From the NCBI GenBank assembly GCA_944383385.1, contig CALWPI010000004.1, positions 1 to 39,761 on the forward strand: 39,761 nucleotides of DNA, read 5' to 3'. Below, piece by piece: positions 16,657 through 25,648 of this stretch. Numbering within the stretch: the first letter of the stretch is position 1; every line of letters starts with the position of its first letter. Below the pieces are notes generated by a model that worked only from the letters and a program-made list of their open reading frames with translations, made no database searches and was not told where the DNA came from. The position numbers and the translations under genes are program-made. The stretch is from an uncultured Clostridia bacterium. Its GTDB lineage: Bacteria; Bacillota; Clostridia; Christensenellales; UBA1242.

Positions 16657-19499
16657 TATAAGTCTTCTCCAAATTTTTCTTCAAATTCAAGTTGTGTAAT
16701 CATTATTTTTGTACTATTTTTATTATTTGGGTCTGGTGCAATATAACCTGCCTTTATGAGTTGGTCATATATTTTACCTGCTCTTGGATAACCCAGTCCA
16801 AATGACCTTTGAATACCTGAAATAGAAATTTTGCCACTTCTAATTGCTTGTCTTAAAACGTCCTTAAACAATGGGTCATAGTCTACCAAATCATTGTCAC
16901 CACCACCTGAACCACCATTTTGTTTGAACATTTCTTCTTCAATTTCTGGGTCAAAATCAACTTCATTATGTTCTTTGACATAATCGACAACATTTTGAAT
17001 CTCGGTATCACTTAAAAATGCACCTTGTATTCTAACAAGTTCTGAACTGTCAGCAGATTGATATAGCATATCTCCTTTGCCCATGAGTTTTTCAGCACCC
17101 GTTTGGTTTATAATGATTCTAGAATCAACAGCACTAGATACTTGGAAAGCTATTCTACTTGGCAGATTAGTTTTGATAACACCAGTGATAACATCAGCGC
17201 TAGGTCTTTGTGTAGCGAGAACAATATGAATACCACAAGCACGGCTCTTTTGCAGCAATCTTTGCAAATAACCCTCAACGTTCTTTTTGTCTTGTGCCAT
17301 TATATCACCCACCTCATCAATGATAATAAGTAGGTATGGCATTTTTTCTACAACACCACTTTTTACTGCGTCACAGTTGTTATATTCGTCAATTTTTCTA
17401 ACCCTTTGTTCTTGAAACTTGTTGTATCTTCTCTCCATTTCATTGACTGCCCAATGCAAAGCACATATTGCTTTGTCAATATCACAAATAACTTCTGGAA
17501 TAATCAAGTGAGGAATACCATTGTATGGTGTAAATTCAACTCTTTTTGGGTCAATAAGCAACATTCTAACATCTTCTGGTGACGATTTGTAAAGGATACT
17601 TACTAGTATTGAGTTTAAGCAAACACTTTTACCCGAACCAGTGGTTCCTGCAATAAGTGCATGAGTCAATTTGTCTACACGCGAAATTTTTGCTTCACCA
17701 GTTATATCTTTACCAAGTCCAAATGTGAGAGGAGATTTGCTGTTTTCGAATGCAAAGCTTTCAAGAATATCACGCAAAGGAACAAGGTCGACATGTTTGT
17801 TTGGCACTTCAACACCAAAACTATTTTTGCCTGGAATTGGTATTTGCAGTCTTACTTCACCTTGACTTTGCAATCTCATAGAGATATCGTCTTGATATGC
17901 AAGCACCTTTTTGACAGGCACGCCCTCTGGCATTGCAAGTTCGTATCTAGTGAATGCAGGACCTCGCATAATATTGACGACTTTTGCATCGATTTTGAAT
18001 GAACGCAATGTATTTTCAAGCATTGCAGAACTGGCCTGAAAATCTTCTTGTTTATCTTTTGGGTCAATTTCAATTTTATTGAGTAAATCAATAGGTGGAG
18101 CGTTATAATGATATTTTTTCTTTTTAGGATGAGACAATTCATAAGCCTTTTTGTAAGAAACGTTTTCATATGTGGTTTTTGGTGTCATCTTATCAAGTGC
18201 TTTTATTGCACCACTATCAAACTTTCCGTCTGGTATTGATTGCCAAGTGCCCATATCCACATCATCTATTTCATCATCACTTTCATTATTAGTATCATTA
18301 TCATATTGAACATTCAAGTCTTTTGTATCAAAAATATTCTCTTTGACTGACTGGTATTTTGGACGTACCGTTCTTTTATAATTTTCTTCGGTGACATTAT
18401 CATCATAAATGTCTTCACGATTATTAAATACAGAGTCAAAATTATCTTCTTTAACGACATCAAAGTCATTATTTTTACCTTCACCAAGTTTGCCTTGCGT
18501 GGCACGCAAAAATTCAAGATTTTTTCTATCTTTATCGCTCAATAATCTTCTACCAGCAACAGTTTTCGTTGTAGAAGATTCGTCGTGGACAAATTTCTTT
18601 GGACGTCTATCGTTTTGTTCATCATCATGTAATGGTTTGTTTTGGTTAAAGAACGAATCAACGTTTTGGTTAATATTAGATGTTTCTTTATAAACTGGCG
18701 TTGTTGAACTAACGTCAGTTAGTCTGGTTTTCTTTCTCAACCCTAGCACTTCTAGAATGCGTTGTTTTTTAGTTTGTTCGTCTTCTTCAATAATATCATC
18801 ATTATTTTCACTTTGTAGGACTTCTCTTTCGGTATTATCACTTTCCTCTTCAACGTGTTCGTCTTCATCTTGAATAAATATATTATCATCAATACCAAAT
18901 TTTTTGTCTTCATTATTTGTTTCAACAGAATTAAGAGCAGATGATACCTTGTTTGACATTGCTTTTGCAGTTACAGTGTCACCTTTTTGGTTCTTGATGT
19001 TTTGATAAATCATCACAATAAATAGACAAGCGATAATGCATAAAACACATGACAAAATGACAAAACTGCCAACAACACCACAAAATTTGTATAATGGATA
19101 TAAAATAATAGAAAATAACGCCCCACCCAATGAAAATTTGTAATTATATGTTGCGCTTATAAAATTACCATAACTACTATCATCGAGTTTGAGTATTGTG
19201 ATTTCGTGAATAATCATTGCAAAGAAAAACACCCAAATTGCAATAGTTATTGCCTCACGTACATAATAAATATTGATTTTCTTATTAGAGATAATGAGAG
19301 CACCCTCAATAATACCACAAATGAGTAATACAAAATAAAGGATTCCAATAGAACCCAACATCAATCTGTTTAGTGGATTGAATACACTAAATATTGCGTT
19401 CAATATCAATAACACACATACAAAAATCAAAATTGAACCACCAATGATTTTGTTATTGATATTTATTTTTCTATTACGTTTTGAATAATTAACTGGCAC
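16656..19499 (-). CDS. FtsK/SpoIIIE DNA translocase
   Basis: Membrane-anchored hexameric motor pumping chromosomal DNA through the division or sporulation septum. 947 residues: about four transmembrane helices within 15-170, a long charged linker (about 175-490), and a RecA-like motor with Walker A AGTTGSGKS at 617-625 and Walker B LLIIIDE at 723-729. A C-terminal winged-helix gamma domain follows (GLGYPRAGKIYDQL near 902-915) and would read KOPS/SRS-type sequences. The start is GTG, fixed by GGAG seven bases upstream; the ATG within that leader is out of frame and closes quickly. It heads the ftsK-rimO-pgsA-cinA operon. Location beside ylxY and mlpA is that of B. subtilis spoIIIE, but sequence alone does not separate SpoIIIE from FtsK. 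Confidence 0.95.
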   Translation of the reverse strand: MPVNYSKRNRKININNKIIGGSILIFVCVLLILNAIFSVFNPLNRLMLGSIGILYFVLLICGIIEGALIISNKKINIYYVREAITIAIWVFFFAMIIHEITILKLDDSSYGNFISATYNYKFSLGGALFSIILYPLYKFCGVVGSFVILSCVLCIIACLFIVMIYQNIKNQKGDTVTAKAMSNKVSSALNSVETNNEDKKFGIDDNIFIQDEDEHVEEESDNTEREVLQSENNDDIIEEDEQTKKQRILEVLGLRKKTRLTDVSSTTPVYKETSNINQNVDSFFNQNKPLHDDEQNDRRPKKFVHDESSTTKTVAGRRLLSDKDRKNLEFLRATQGKLGEGKNNDFDVVKEDNFDSVFNNREDIYDDNVTEENYKRTVRPKYQSVKENIFDTKDLNVQYDNDTNNESDDEIDDVDMGTWQSIPDGKFDSGAIKALDKMTPKTTYENVSYKKAYELSHPKKKKYHYNAPPIDLLNKIEIDPKDKQEDFQASSAMLENTLRSFKIDAKVVNIMRGPAFTRYELAMPEGVPVKKVLAYQDDISMRLQSQGEVRLQIPIPGKNSFGVEVPNKHVDLVPLRDILESFAFENSKSPLTFGLGKDITGEAKISRVDKLTHALIAGTTGSGKSVCLNSILVSILYKSSPEDVRMLLIDPKRVEFTPYNGIPHLIIPEVICDIDKAICALHWAVNEMERRYNKFQEQRVRKIDEYNNCDAVKSGVVEKMPYLLIIIDEVGDIMAQDKKNVEGYLQRLLQKSRACGIHIVLATQRPSADVITGVIKTNLPSRIAFQVSSAVDSRIIINQTGAEKLMGKGDMLYQSADSSELVRIQGAFLSDTEIQNVVDYVKEHNEVDFDPEIEEEMFKQNGGSGGGDNDLVDYDPLFKDVLRQAIRSGKISISGIQRSFGLGYPRAGKIYDQLIKAGYIAPDPNNKNSTKIMITQLEFEEKFGEDL

Positions 19500-19532
19500 A
19501 GTACATCTCCAAATTTTACTTCACTTACAAGG

Positions 19533-19541
19533 ATTATACCA
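19533..19541 (-). promoter_or_regulatory. Extended -10 promoter of the ftsK-rimO-pgsA-cinA operon
   Basis: The minus strand reads TGGTATAAT, an extended -10 with a perfect hexamer. No good -35 is visible 16-18 bases upstream (TCTCTT). The predicted start is near 19526, giving a leader of about 27 bases that contains GGAG. Confidence 0.6.
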
Positions 19542-19619
19542 TACACAACACAAAAAAGAGAAATAAAATAGTCGTTTATTATTACGATTTATGTATTATA
19601 TACATAAAATTCGAACCAT

Positions 19620-20834
19620 TTATTTGTTAGATGAAATAATTGATATTATATTTTTTGTCTCCACAAACTTTTTTGCAACACAAATAACTTCATCTATTGT
19701 CACCCTTTTTATATCATCAATTATATCTTTGTAATCAAACACTTTGCCAAAATGCTTATAGTCGATTGCATTGCTTGTAGCCACACTCAAAGGTTTGTCT
19801 CTTCCCATTAAAAGTGAGATTTCAAGAGTCAATTTAGCATTTTCGACAAGTTTTTTTGTGATTAGTATTGGCATATTTTTTTGAATGTCTAAAATGATAT
19901 CAATTGCTTTTTCAATATTTTGTTTGCTGCATGCACAATATGTTGAAAGAATGGAAATATTCAAATATTCCTCAACATATGAATAACAAGAATATACCAA
20001 ACCATATTTATCACGCAAATTTTTGACTAAAAAATTATCAGTAGAACCACCAAACAAAGCCAAATATATTAGATATGCATAGTAGTCTTTTTCACCATAA
20101 TTTATACCCTTTTGCATAATGCAAATATGGGATTGAACTGTTGGAGCCTCTAACCTACATTTTTTCTCTTGAATTACAAAATTTGGATTGAAATATATTT
20201 TGTTTTTGGATGTATTGTTGCAAATTGTCATATATCTTTCAACAAGTTCAATTGCTTTTTCTTTATTGATATTCCCGGCAAAACTGATAATAAAATTATT
20301 GGGTGTATAATACTCATCATAAAACATTTTTAGTGTGTTTTTATCAATGCTTTTTATAGTGTTTTCAGAGCCAAGCGTATCGTGTGAGTATTGTGTTCCA
20401 CGAAAAAACATACTGCGTGCCAATGTGCATACTTTGTCACTGTAAATATCGTCATATCTTTTTATTTCTTCTAAAATAATACCAAATTCATTATTGATAA
20501 TTTTATCATCAAATGTAGGATTAGAAATAATGTTGGCAAATACTTCAAAACATTTTTCAAAGTATTTATCTAAACATTTTAGGTAAAATCTTGTCCCCTC
20601 TATTGAAGTGCTGCCATTATACTTTGCACAGTATTTACCAAAGATTTCTCTTACTTTTTCCTTTGGATATTTTTTGTTTCCTGCAAAAATTATGTGTTCA
20701 AGAAAATGAGCCGTTCCCCATACTTTGTCTTGTCCACTACCAACCTTTATATCAAACGACACAGAAAGTGTATTAGTTGGTAGATTTTCACAAATAACTA
20801 AATATCCATTTTTTGTTCTAAATGTTTCGACCAT
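19620..20834 (-). CDS. mlpA: M16 family zinc peptidase, MlpA/YmxG-like
   Basis: Putative cytoplasmic zinc protease of the pitrilysin/processing-peptidase family, 404 residues. The inverted zinc motif is intact: His43-x-x-Glu46-His47 (HFLEH), with the third ligand Glu at 121/122 (ILEEIKR) at the expected spacing. A second, catalytically inert M16 half follows. The name is by position: rpsO-pnp-ylxY-mlpA-spoIIIE is conserved in Bacillus and relatives. There is no signal peptide. The ribosome-binding site is poor: no G-rich stretch precedes the ATG in the 36-base gap after the upstream gene. A palindromic AT-rich sequence follows the stop but has no T-run. Confidence 0.88.
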   Translation of the reverse strand: MVETFRTKNGYLVICENLPTNTLSVSFDIKVGSGQDKVWGTAHFLEHIIFAGNKKYPKEKVREIFGKYCAKYNGSTSIEGTRFYLKCLDKYFEKCFEVFANIISNPTFDDKIINNEFGIILEEIKRYDDIYSDKVCTLARSMFFRGTQYSHDTLGSENTIKSIDKNTLKMFYDEYYTPNNFIISFAGNINKEKAIELVERYMTICNNTSKNKIYFNPNFVIQEKKCRLEAPTVQSHICIMQKGINYGEKDYYAYLIYLALFGGSTDNFLVKNLRDKYGLVYSCYSYVEEYLNISILSTYCACSKQNIEKAIDIILDIQKNMPILITKKLVENAKLTLEISLLMGRDKPLSVATSNAIDYKHFGKVFDYKDIIDDIKRVTIDEVICVAKKFVETKNIISIISSNK

Positions 20835-20870
20835 ATCAAATTATGGGCAAAAAAACATTAAATATTCAAA

Positions 20871-21560
20871 TTATTCTAAAACATTTGATACAGTTGTTGC
20901 AATAATATTATTATTTTTGCAGTATTCTAAAATATCGGGCAAAGCTTCCATTGTATTTTGAGTTGGATGCATGAGTATCAAATCTCCACCCTTTATATTT
21001 TTTATTGCCCTATTATAAATAAGTTGTGTATCATGGTCACGCCAGTCAATTGTGTCGCGAGTCCACATAATTGTTTTATAATTTAGATTTTGAGCACTAA
21101 CTAATGTTGTATTGTTGTATGCTCCACTAGGAGGCGCAAAAAGTGTCATATCAATATTCAAAATGTCTTTCACTATTTTATGACAATTTGAAATCTCGTC
21201 TATATTTTGCTGTGCACTCAATTTATCATGGTCTTTGTGATAATAACCATGATTTGCGATTTCGTGTCCTTTTTCATACATTTTTTGTAACATGTCTGGT
21301 TCTTTTTCTGCCCACATACCACCAACAAAAAAGGTTGTTTTTACATTATAGTCATCTAATGTATTAAGCATTTCATCCAAAAATTCAGTTCCCCAATAAA
21401 CATTTATCATAAAACAAACTTCATTTGAATCGGTATTCCCTTGATAAATTGCAGATAATGTTTCTCCATAACTAAAAACTGGCTTTGCAATATTTATGCT
21501 CATCATAAGTGTAAATAACAAAATTGAAAACATTATAATTTTTGTAATTTTATTTTTCAT
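20871..21560 (-). CDS. YlxY-like polysaccharide deacetylase-fold protein
   Basis: NodB-homology protein, 229 residues, with an N-terminal signal anchor (about 6-28), so probably extracytoplasmic. The HxxxH metal pair is present (His104, His108 in NHGYYH), as are FAPPSGAYN and a late LMHP. Motif 1, normally TFDDG with the catalytic and metal Asp, reads VYWGTE near 54-59. In the B. subtilis YlxY sporulation family this motif is also atypical, so the protein may not deacetylate. It lies between pnp and mlpA exactly as ylxY does. No Shine-Dalgarno precedes the ATG, and a pnp terminator lies upstream without a clear new promoter, so expression may be low or by read-through. Confidence 0.85.
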   Translation of the reverse strand: MKNKITKIIMFSILLFTLMMSINIAKPVFSYGETLSAIYQGNTDSNEVCFMINVYWGTEFLDEMLNTLDDYNVKTTFFVGGMWAEKEPDMLQKMYEKGHEIANHGYYHKDHDKLSAQQNIDEISNCHKIVKDILNIDMTLFAPPSGAYNNTTLVSAQNLNYKTIMWTRDTIDWRDHDTQLIYNRAIKNIKGGDLILMHPTQNTMEALPDILEYCKNNNIIATTVSNVLE

Positions 21561-21594
21561 ACTATAATATATGAAATGCTACTTTTTTATAGAA

Positions 21595-21622
21595 TAAAAA
21601 AAATGAGCAGGAGCTCATTTTT
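21595..21622 (-). terminator. Terminator after pnp
   Basis: Minus-strand AAAAATGAGC-TCCT-GCTCATTTTT hairpin followed by a nine-T run, starting a few bases after the pnp stop at 21626. It separates pnp from the YlxY-like gene. Confidence 0.8.
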
Positions 21623-21625
21623 CTA

Positions 21626-23716
21626 TTATTGTTGTTTTGCAATAAGTCTAAGGTCAACTCTACCTTTGTCGTCAATTTTGATTACTTCAACTTCGACATT
21701 GTCACCAACTTTGACCACATCTTCTACCTTTTCCACTCTTTCTTTTGAAAGTTTAGAAATATGAATCATACCTTCTTTATTGAATCCCATTTCAACAAAA
21801 GCACCAAATTGTAATATTTTTACAACTTTTCCACTATACATCTTGCCTACTTCTAGGTCTTCTGCAATGTCTAGAATCATTGCTTTTGCTTTTTCGTTCA
21901 TTTCAGTATCAGTTGATGCAACCATGACTCTACCGTCATCTTCAATATCAATTTTGACATTTGTAGCGTCAATGATTTTGTTTATCATCTTACCACCACT
22001 GCCAATGACATCTTTTATCTTATCAGGATTGATATTGAATGTAATAATCTTTGGTGCATATGGCGACAATTCTGCTCTTGGTTTATCAAGGACAGCAGTC
22101 ATTTTATCAAGAATATATAGCCTACCAGTTCTTGCGTGCGCCAAAGCAGTACGCAAAATGTTTTCGTCAATACCTTTGATTTTGATATCCATTTGAATGG
22201 CAGTGATTCCGTCTTTTGTCCCAGCAACCTTAAAGTCCATGTCACCCAAAAAGTCTTCAAGTCCTTGAATATCTGTTAGAACGGCTACTTTGTTTTTGTC
22301 AACGTCTTTTATAAGTCCCATTGCGACACCAGCAACTGGTTTAGAGATAGGAACACCAGCATCCATAAGCGCAAGACAACTTGCACAAACACTTGCCTGG
22401 CTTGTACTACCATTACTTGACAAAACCTCACTAACAGCACGAATTGCATAAGGAAATTCTTCTTCACTTGGCAAAACTGGTACAAGTGACCTTTCTGCAA
22501 GAGCACCATGACCAATTTCACGACGTCCAGGAGTTTTGAGTCCCCTTGCCTCACCCGTTGAATATGCTGGGAAGTTATATTGATGCATATATCTCTTTTC
22601 GTCTTCTTCGCTCAACCCTTCGAGTTTTTGCATATCAGATAATGAACCAAGTGTGACTGCATCCAAAACTTGCGTTTCCCCACGAGTAAACACAGCACTA
22701 CCATGAACTCTTGGCAATATGTGAGTTTCACACCATATTGGACGAATTTCTTCTAGTTTTCTTCCGTCTGGACGAACGCCTTTATCAATAATTTTTGAGC
22801 GCATTACTTCTTTTTCAAGTTTATATAAAACATCATTGATTTCACGAACTTTTTCAGGATAAATTTCGGCAAAGTGTTCTTGAACGTTGTCAGTTAGTTC
22901 TTCTAATGCTTTTTCTCTAACATGACGGTCAAAGTTTTCCATGACTTTTACCATAGGCTCATATGCATAGTCATGAACATCTTTTGCCAAATCTTCTGGA
23001 ATTGTGTAATATTCGATATTTTCATTTTTCTTTACACCAAGGGCTTTAACAATTTCCTCTTGGAATGCTACTTGTTTTTTGATTTCTTCATGAGCAAATA
23101 ATATACCTTGCAACATTTCTTCTTCTGTTACTTCTTTTGCTCCTGCTTCGACCATAAGGACAGCGTCTTTTGTTCCTGCAACAGTCAAATCCATTCTACT
23201 TGCTTCTCTTTCAGCAACAGTTGGATTGATAATGTACTTGCCGTCTACCAAAGCAACATCACATGAACCCGTAGGTCCACCAAATGGAATATCAGAAATT
23301 GATAATGCAACTGAACTTGCAAACATCGCAATTGGTTCTGGTGCGATATCGTAATCAACCGACAATGCTGTTGCAATAACAGAAACATCATTAAATAATC
23401 CCTTTGGGAAAAGTGGACGAAGAGGACGGTCAATCAATCTACTAGTAAGAATAGCCTGGTCACTTGGTCTACCTTCTCTCCTTTTCCAACCTCCTGGAAT
23501 TTTGCCAACAGAATACATCTTCTCTTCAAAGTCTACACTAAGTGGGAAAAAGTCTTGTCCTGGCCTTGGTTGTTTGCTCATGGTGACATTGACCATAACA
23601 ACAGTGTCACCTGCTCTTACGATACAACTACCATTTGATTGCATGCAGTACTTGCCTGTCTCAACAATCACTTTTGTTCGACCTATTGTGGTCTCAAATT
23701 GTCTAAATTTCTCCAT
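21626..23716 (-). CDS. pnp: Polynucleotide phosphorylase
   Basis: Phosphorolytic 3'-to-5' exoribonuclease of RNA decay, a homotrimer. The start is placed at the ATG of MEKFRQFE because AGGAG lies five bases upstream. The longer open frame begins nine codons earlier, within the preceding hairpin region, without such a site. This gives 696 residues, normal for the family. Two RNase PH domains (first with FFPLSVDFEEKMYSVGKIPGG, second with RGETQVL and STGEARGL-like motifs) flank an all-helical domain. A KH domain (GSGGK near 565) and an S1 domain at the end follow. It lies downstream of rpsO with a hairpin in between, as in many bacteria. Confidence 0.98.
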   Translation of the reverse strand: MEKFRQFETTIGRTKVIVETGKYCMQSNGSCIVRAGDTVVMVNVTMSKQPRPGQDFFPLSVDFEEKMYSVGKIPGGWKRREGRPSDQAILTSRLIDRPLRPLFPKGLFNDVSVIATALSVDYDIAPEPIAMFASSVALSISDIPFGGPTGSCDVALVDGKYIINPTVAEREASRMDLTVAGTKDAVLMVEAGAKEVTEEEMLQGILFAHEEIKKQVAFQEEIVKALGVKKNENIEYYTIPEDLAKDVHDYAYEPMVKVMENFDRHVREKALEELTDNVQEHFAEIYPEKVREINDVLYKLEKEVMRSKIIDKGVRPDGRKLEEIRPIWCETHILPRVHGSAVFTRGETQVLDAVTLGSLSDMQKLEGLSEEDEKRYMHQYNFPAYSTGEARGLKTPGRREIGHGALAERSLVPVLPSEEEFPYAIRAVSEVLSSNGSTSQASVCASCLALMDAGVPISKPVAGVAMGLIKDVDKNKVAVLTDIQGLEDFLGDMDFKVAGTKDGITAIQMDIKIKGIDENILRTALAHARTGRLYILDKMTAVLDKPRAELSPYAPKIITFNINPDKIKDVIGSGGKMINKIIDATNVKIDIEDDGRVMVASTDTEMNEKAKAMILDIAEDLEVGKMYSGKVVKILQFGAFVEMGFNKEGMIHISKLSKERVEKVEDVVKVGDNVEVEVIKIDDKGRVDLRLIAKQQ

Positions 23717-23739
23717 AATTCTCCTATTTATACAAAACA

Positions 23740-23760
23740 GCACCCTACAATTTAGGGTGC
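23740..23760 (-). terminator. Hairpin between rpsO and pnp
   Basis: A perfect 8-bp stem GCACCCTA / TAGGGTGC with a five-base loop, followed on the minus strand by TGTTTTGT. It is either a leaky terminator or an RNA-processing hairpin that sets pnp expression relative to rpsO. The pnp ribosome-binding site starts 17 bases downstream. Confidence 0.7.
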
Positions 23761-23767
23761 ATATTTG

Positions 23768-24031
23768 TTATCTAATACCTAAATTTTTCTTCAATGCACG
23801 ACATGCTTCAAGGTCTTGTTTTTCAAAATATGTTAGCAATTTCTTTCTCTTGCTGACCATTTTGACTAGCCCGTGTCTTGAATGATTGTCTGCTGGATTT
23901 GCTTTTAGGTGTTCGGTCAATTCTTTAATTCTAGCAGAAAGTAAAGCGATTTGGACTTCACAAGAACCTGTGTCGCCTTCTTTTCTTTGGAACTTTGAAA
24001 TGACTTCTTGTTTTTTCTCTGCTTTAATCAT
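23768..24031 (-). CDS. rpsO: Ribosomal protein S15
   Basis: Binds the 16S rRNA central domain early in 30S assembly. The start is the ATG of MIKAEKK, seven bases after a strong GGAGGG site. An in-frame upstream extension of 25 codons is the untranslated leader. The result is 87 residues, matching the 88-89 of the family. Typical motifs are TGSCEVQIALLSARI, HxKxxxxDxHSRxGL (here HLKANPADNHSRHGL) and the LGIR ending. The gene has a promoter at 24111-24140 and a 73-base leader with possible alternative pairings. It is followed by a hairpin and pnp. Confidence 0.97.
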   Translation of the reverse strand: MIKAEKKQEVISKFQRKEGDTGSCEVQIALLSARIKELTEHLKANPADNHSRHGLVKMVSKRKKLLTYFEKQDLEACRALKKNLGIR

Positions 24032-24104
24032 TTTTATCCCTCCAATTATATTTGCGAATAACCAAGTAGAATTACGGGACATAATTGCTACCGAGCCATC
24101 GTAC
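24032..24104 (-). promoter_or_regulatory. rpsO leader with alternative pairings (candidate S15 autoregulatory element)
   Basis: The predicted 73-nucleotide leader can form a hairpin GUAG(C)AAUU / AAUUCUAC (24066-24091). An alternative helix CAAUUAU / AUAAUUG pairs 24081-24087 with 24043-24049, right against the GGAGGG site, and the two are mutually exclusive. S15 represses its own translation through leader structures in several phyla. Whether this leader binds S15 is inference. Confidence 0.45.
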
Positions 24105-24110
24105 AAGCTT

Positions 24111-24140
24111 ATAATACCATATTATAGACTTTTTTGTAAA
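24111..24140 (-). promoter_or_regulatory. rpsO promoter
   Basis: Minus-strand TTTACA (24135-24140), an 18-base spacer ending in TGG, then TATTAT (24111-24116): an extended -10 promoter. The predicted start is near 24104. Confidence 0.6.
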
Positions 24141-24208
24141 GACAAAACTAAAACTTTTCAACACTTTTACACAATTATTAATACATTTTTATAATTAATG
24201 CACAAAAT

Positions 24209-24227
24209 ACTTAAAATTTAATTAAGT
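24209..24227 (-). terminator. Weak candidate terminator after hemZ
   Basis: Minus-strand ACTTAA / TTAAGT stem overlapping the hemZ stop and followed by ATTTTGTG. The stem is short and almost all A-T, so it is weak; no better terminator is visible before the rpsO promoter. Confidence 0.3.
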
Positions 24228-25642
24228 TCTTTTGAGTTTAGGTCGAACAGTTCACATTTTCTTTCAATCATTTCATCTATTCTATTGATATAATCGGGAA
24301 GATTTTTAACATTTGGACTTCGCACAATCTTATCGTTTATGCAGTAGTGCCTTTTTGATATTGCATTTGCTCCAACAGCAATCACGCTCGAAAACTCTTC
24401 CATACTTGTTATATTTGCAACACATCTATGACCAGGCCTTGTGTATCCAATGTTTTCCAAATTACCAAGCATATTTTTTTGTCTATATAAGTAATAAGGA
24501 TTGTATCCGTTTTCAGTCAGTGTTTTATAGGCATAATCAACCATTTTTTCGACCACACTTGATTTTGATTTCGTTGTAGGATTATCAATTAGTATACTTG
24601 CACGTTTAATTGACAATGTGTGAACGGTAATATTTTCAGGATTAAGTGCCAAAGTGTATTCCAGACTCTTTTTGAAAGTTGCAAGACTCTCTCCTTCAAG
24701 TCCAGCAATCAAATCCATATTTATATCAAACGGATATTGTCGCGCAAGTTTGTATGCATCAAACACTTCTTGGACAGTATGACTACGCCCAATTTTTTGC
24801 AAAGTTTTCTCGCAAAATGTTTGAGGGTTGATGCTTATTCTTGTTACATTATGTTTTTTTAGAATATCCAATTTTTCTTTTGTAATTGTATCCGGCCTTC
24901 CGGCTTCTACTGTAAACTCGTCTGCATCATAAGAAAGGCTATCAAGTATTCTGTCTAGTTCATTTGCAGGTATTGCAGTTGGTGTGCCACCACCAACGTA
25001 AATTGTTCGTACGATGTAATTTTTCTTTGCAATGAGTTTTTTCATCATTTCAATTTCATATATAAGTTTGTCAACATATGGTTTTACATACTCTTGACAT
25101 TTTGAAAGTGGAGCAGAAATAAAACTGCAATAACTACATCTTGTTGTACAAAAAGGAATATTGACATACAAATCAACTAAATTATCATTTTTTATTATAT
25201 CTTTTTGTTGTTCAATTACTTTGACTGCAATATCAGCTTTTTTCTGTGACACCAAAAATGTATTGATTAGTATAGAACGTGCTTTATATAGATTGCCACA
25301 TTCGTCATATAGCTCATATAAAAGTTTTGTAGGACGGATACCTGTCAAACTGCCCCAAGGCAAATTTTTACCTGTGATATTGACCAAAGACTTGTATAAT
25401 GCAAGCTTGCAAAATCTTTTTATGTGTTTGTATTCATGATGAGTAGAAATATCAAAATTATAAGAAAAATCATAGTTTTTTTGCTGTATTTTCATAACAA
25501 TATTTACAACAAGATTTGTGCCATTATTGTCATAAAGTAATGATATATTGTCACAATTCTCATCGTTATTTTCAAAAAACAACTTATAAACTAGTAATAA
25601 TTCATCTTTTAATTTTTCATCATTTAATGTAAAGTTTACCAT
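24218..25642 (-). CDS. hemZ: HemZ-like radical-SAM coproporphyrinogen dehydrogenase family protein
   Basis: 474 residues. The radical-SAM cluster motif is Cys165-x3-Cys169-x2-Cys172 (FCTTRCSYC), followed by YVGGGTPTAI, the HemN-family SAM-binding element. The ~150-residue N-terminal extension with PWGSLTGIRPTK (95-106) is the HemZ hallmark and separates it from HemW. HemZ is described as an oxygen-independent coproporphyrinogen oxidase in Bacillus. In clostridia lacking haem genes its substrate is uncertain, and no other tetrapyrrole gene is in this window. It starts six bases after the rel stop, whose TAG is part of the ribosome-binding region, so it is co-expressed with rel and recJ. This is the standard clostridial recJ-rel-hemZ order, without apt. 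Confidence 0.88.
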   Translation of the reverse strand: MVNFTLNDEKLKDELLLVYKLFFENNDENCDNISLLYDNNGTNLVVNIVMKIQQKNYDFSYNFDISTHHEYKHIKRFCKLALYKSLVNITGKNLPWGSLTGIRPTKLLYELYDECGNLYKARSILINTFLVSQKKADIAVKVIEQQKDIIKNDNLVDLYVNIPFCTTRCSYCSFISAPLSKCQEYVKPYVDKLIYEIEMMKKLIAKKNYIVRTIYVGGGTPTAIPANELDRILDSLSYDADEFTVEAGRPDTITKEKLDILKKHNVTRISINPQTFCEKTLQKIGRSHTVQEVFDAYKLARQYPFDINMDLIAGLEGESLATFKKSLEYTLALNPENITVHTLSIKRASILIDNPTTKSKSSVVEKMVDYAYKTLTENGYNPYYLYRQKNMLGNLENIGYTRPGHRCVANITSMEEFSSVIAVGANAISKRHYCINDKIVRSPNVKNLPDYINRIDEMIERKCELFDLNSKELN

Positions 25643-25648
25643 AATTTC

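Noticed and set aside
19589-19607. AT-rich palindrome after mlpA as terminator
   Set aside because: TTATGTAT/ATACATAA pairs well but has no G-C pairs to speak of and no T-run on the minus strand.
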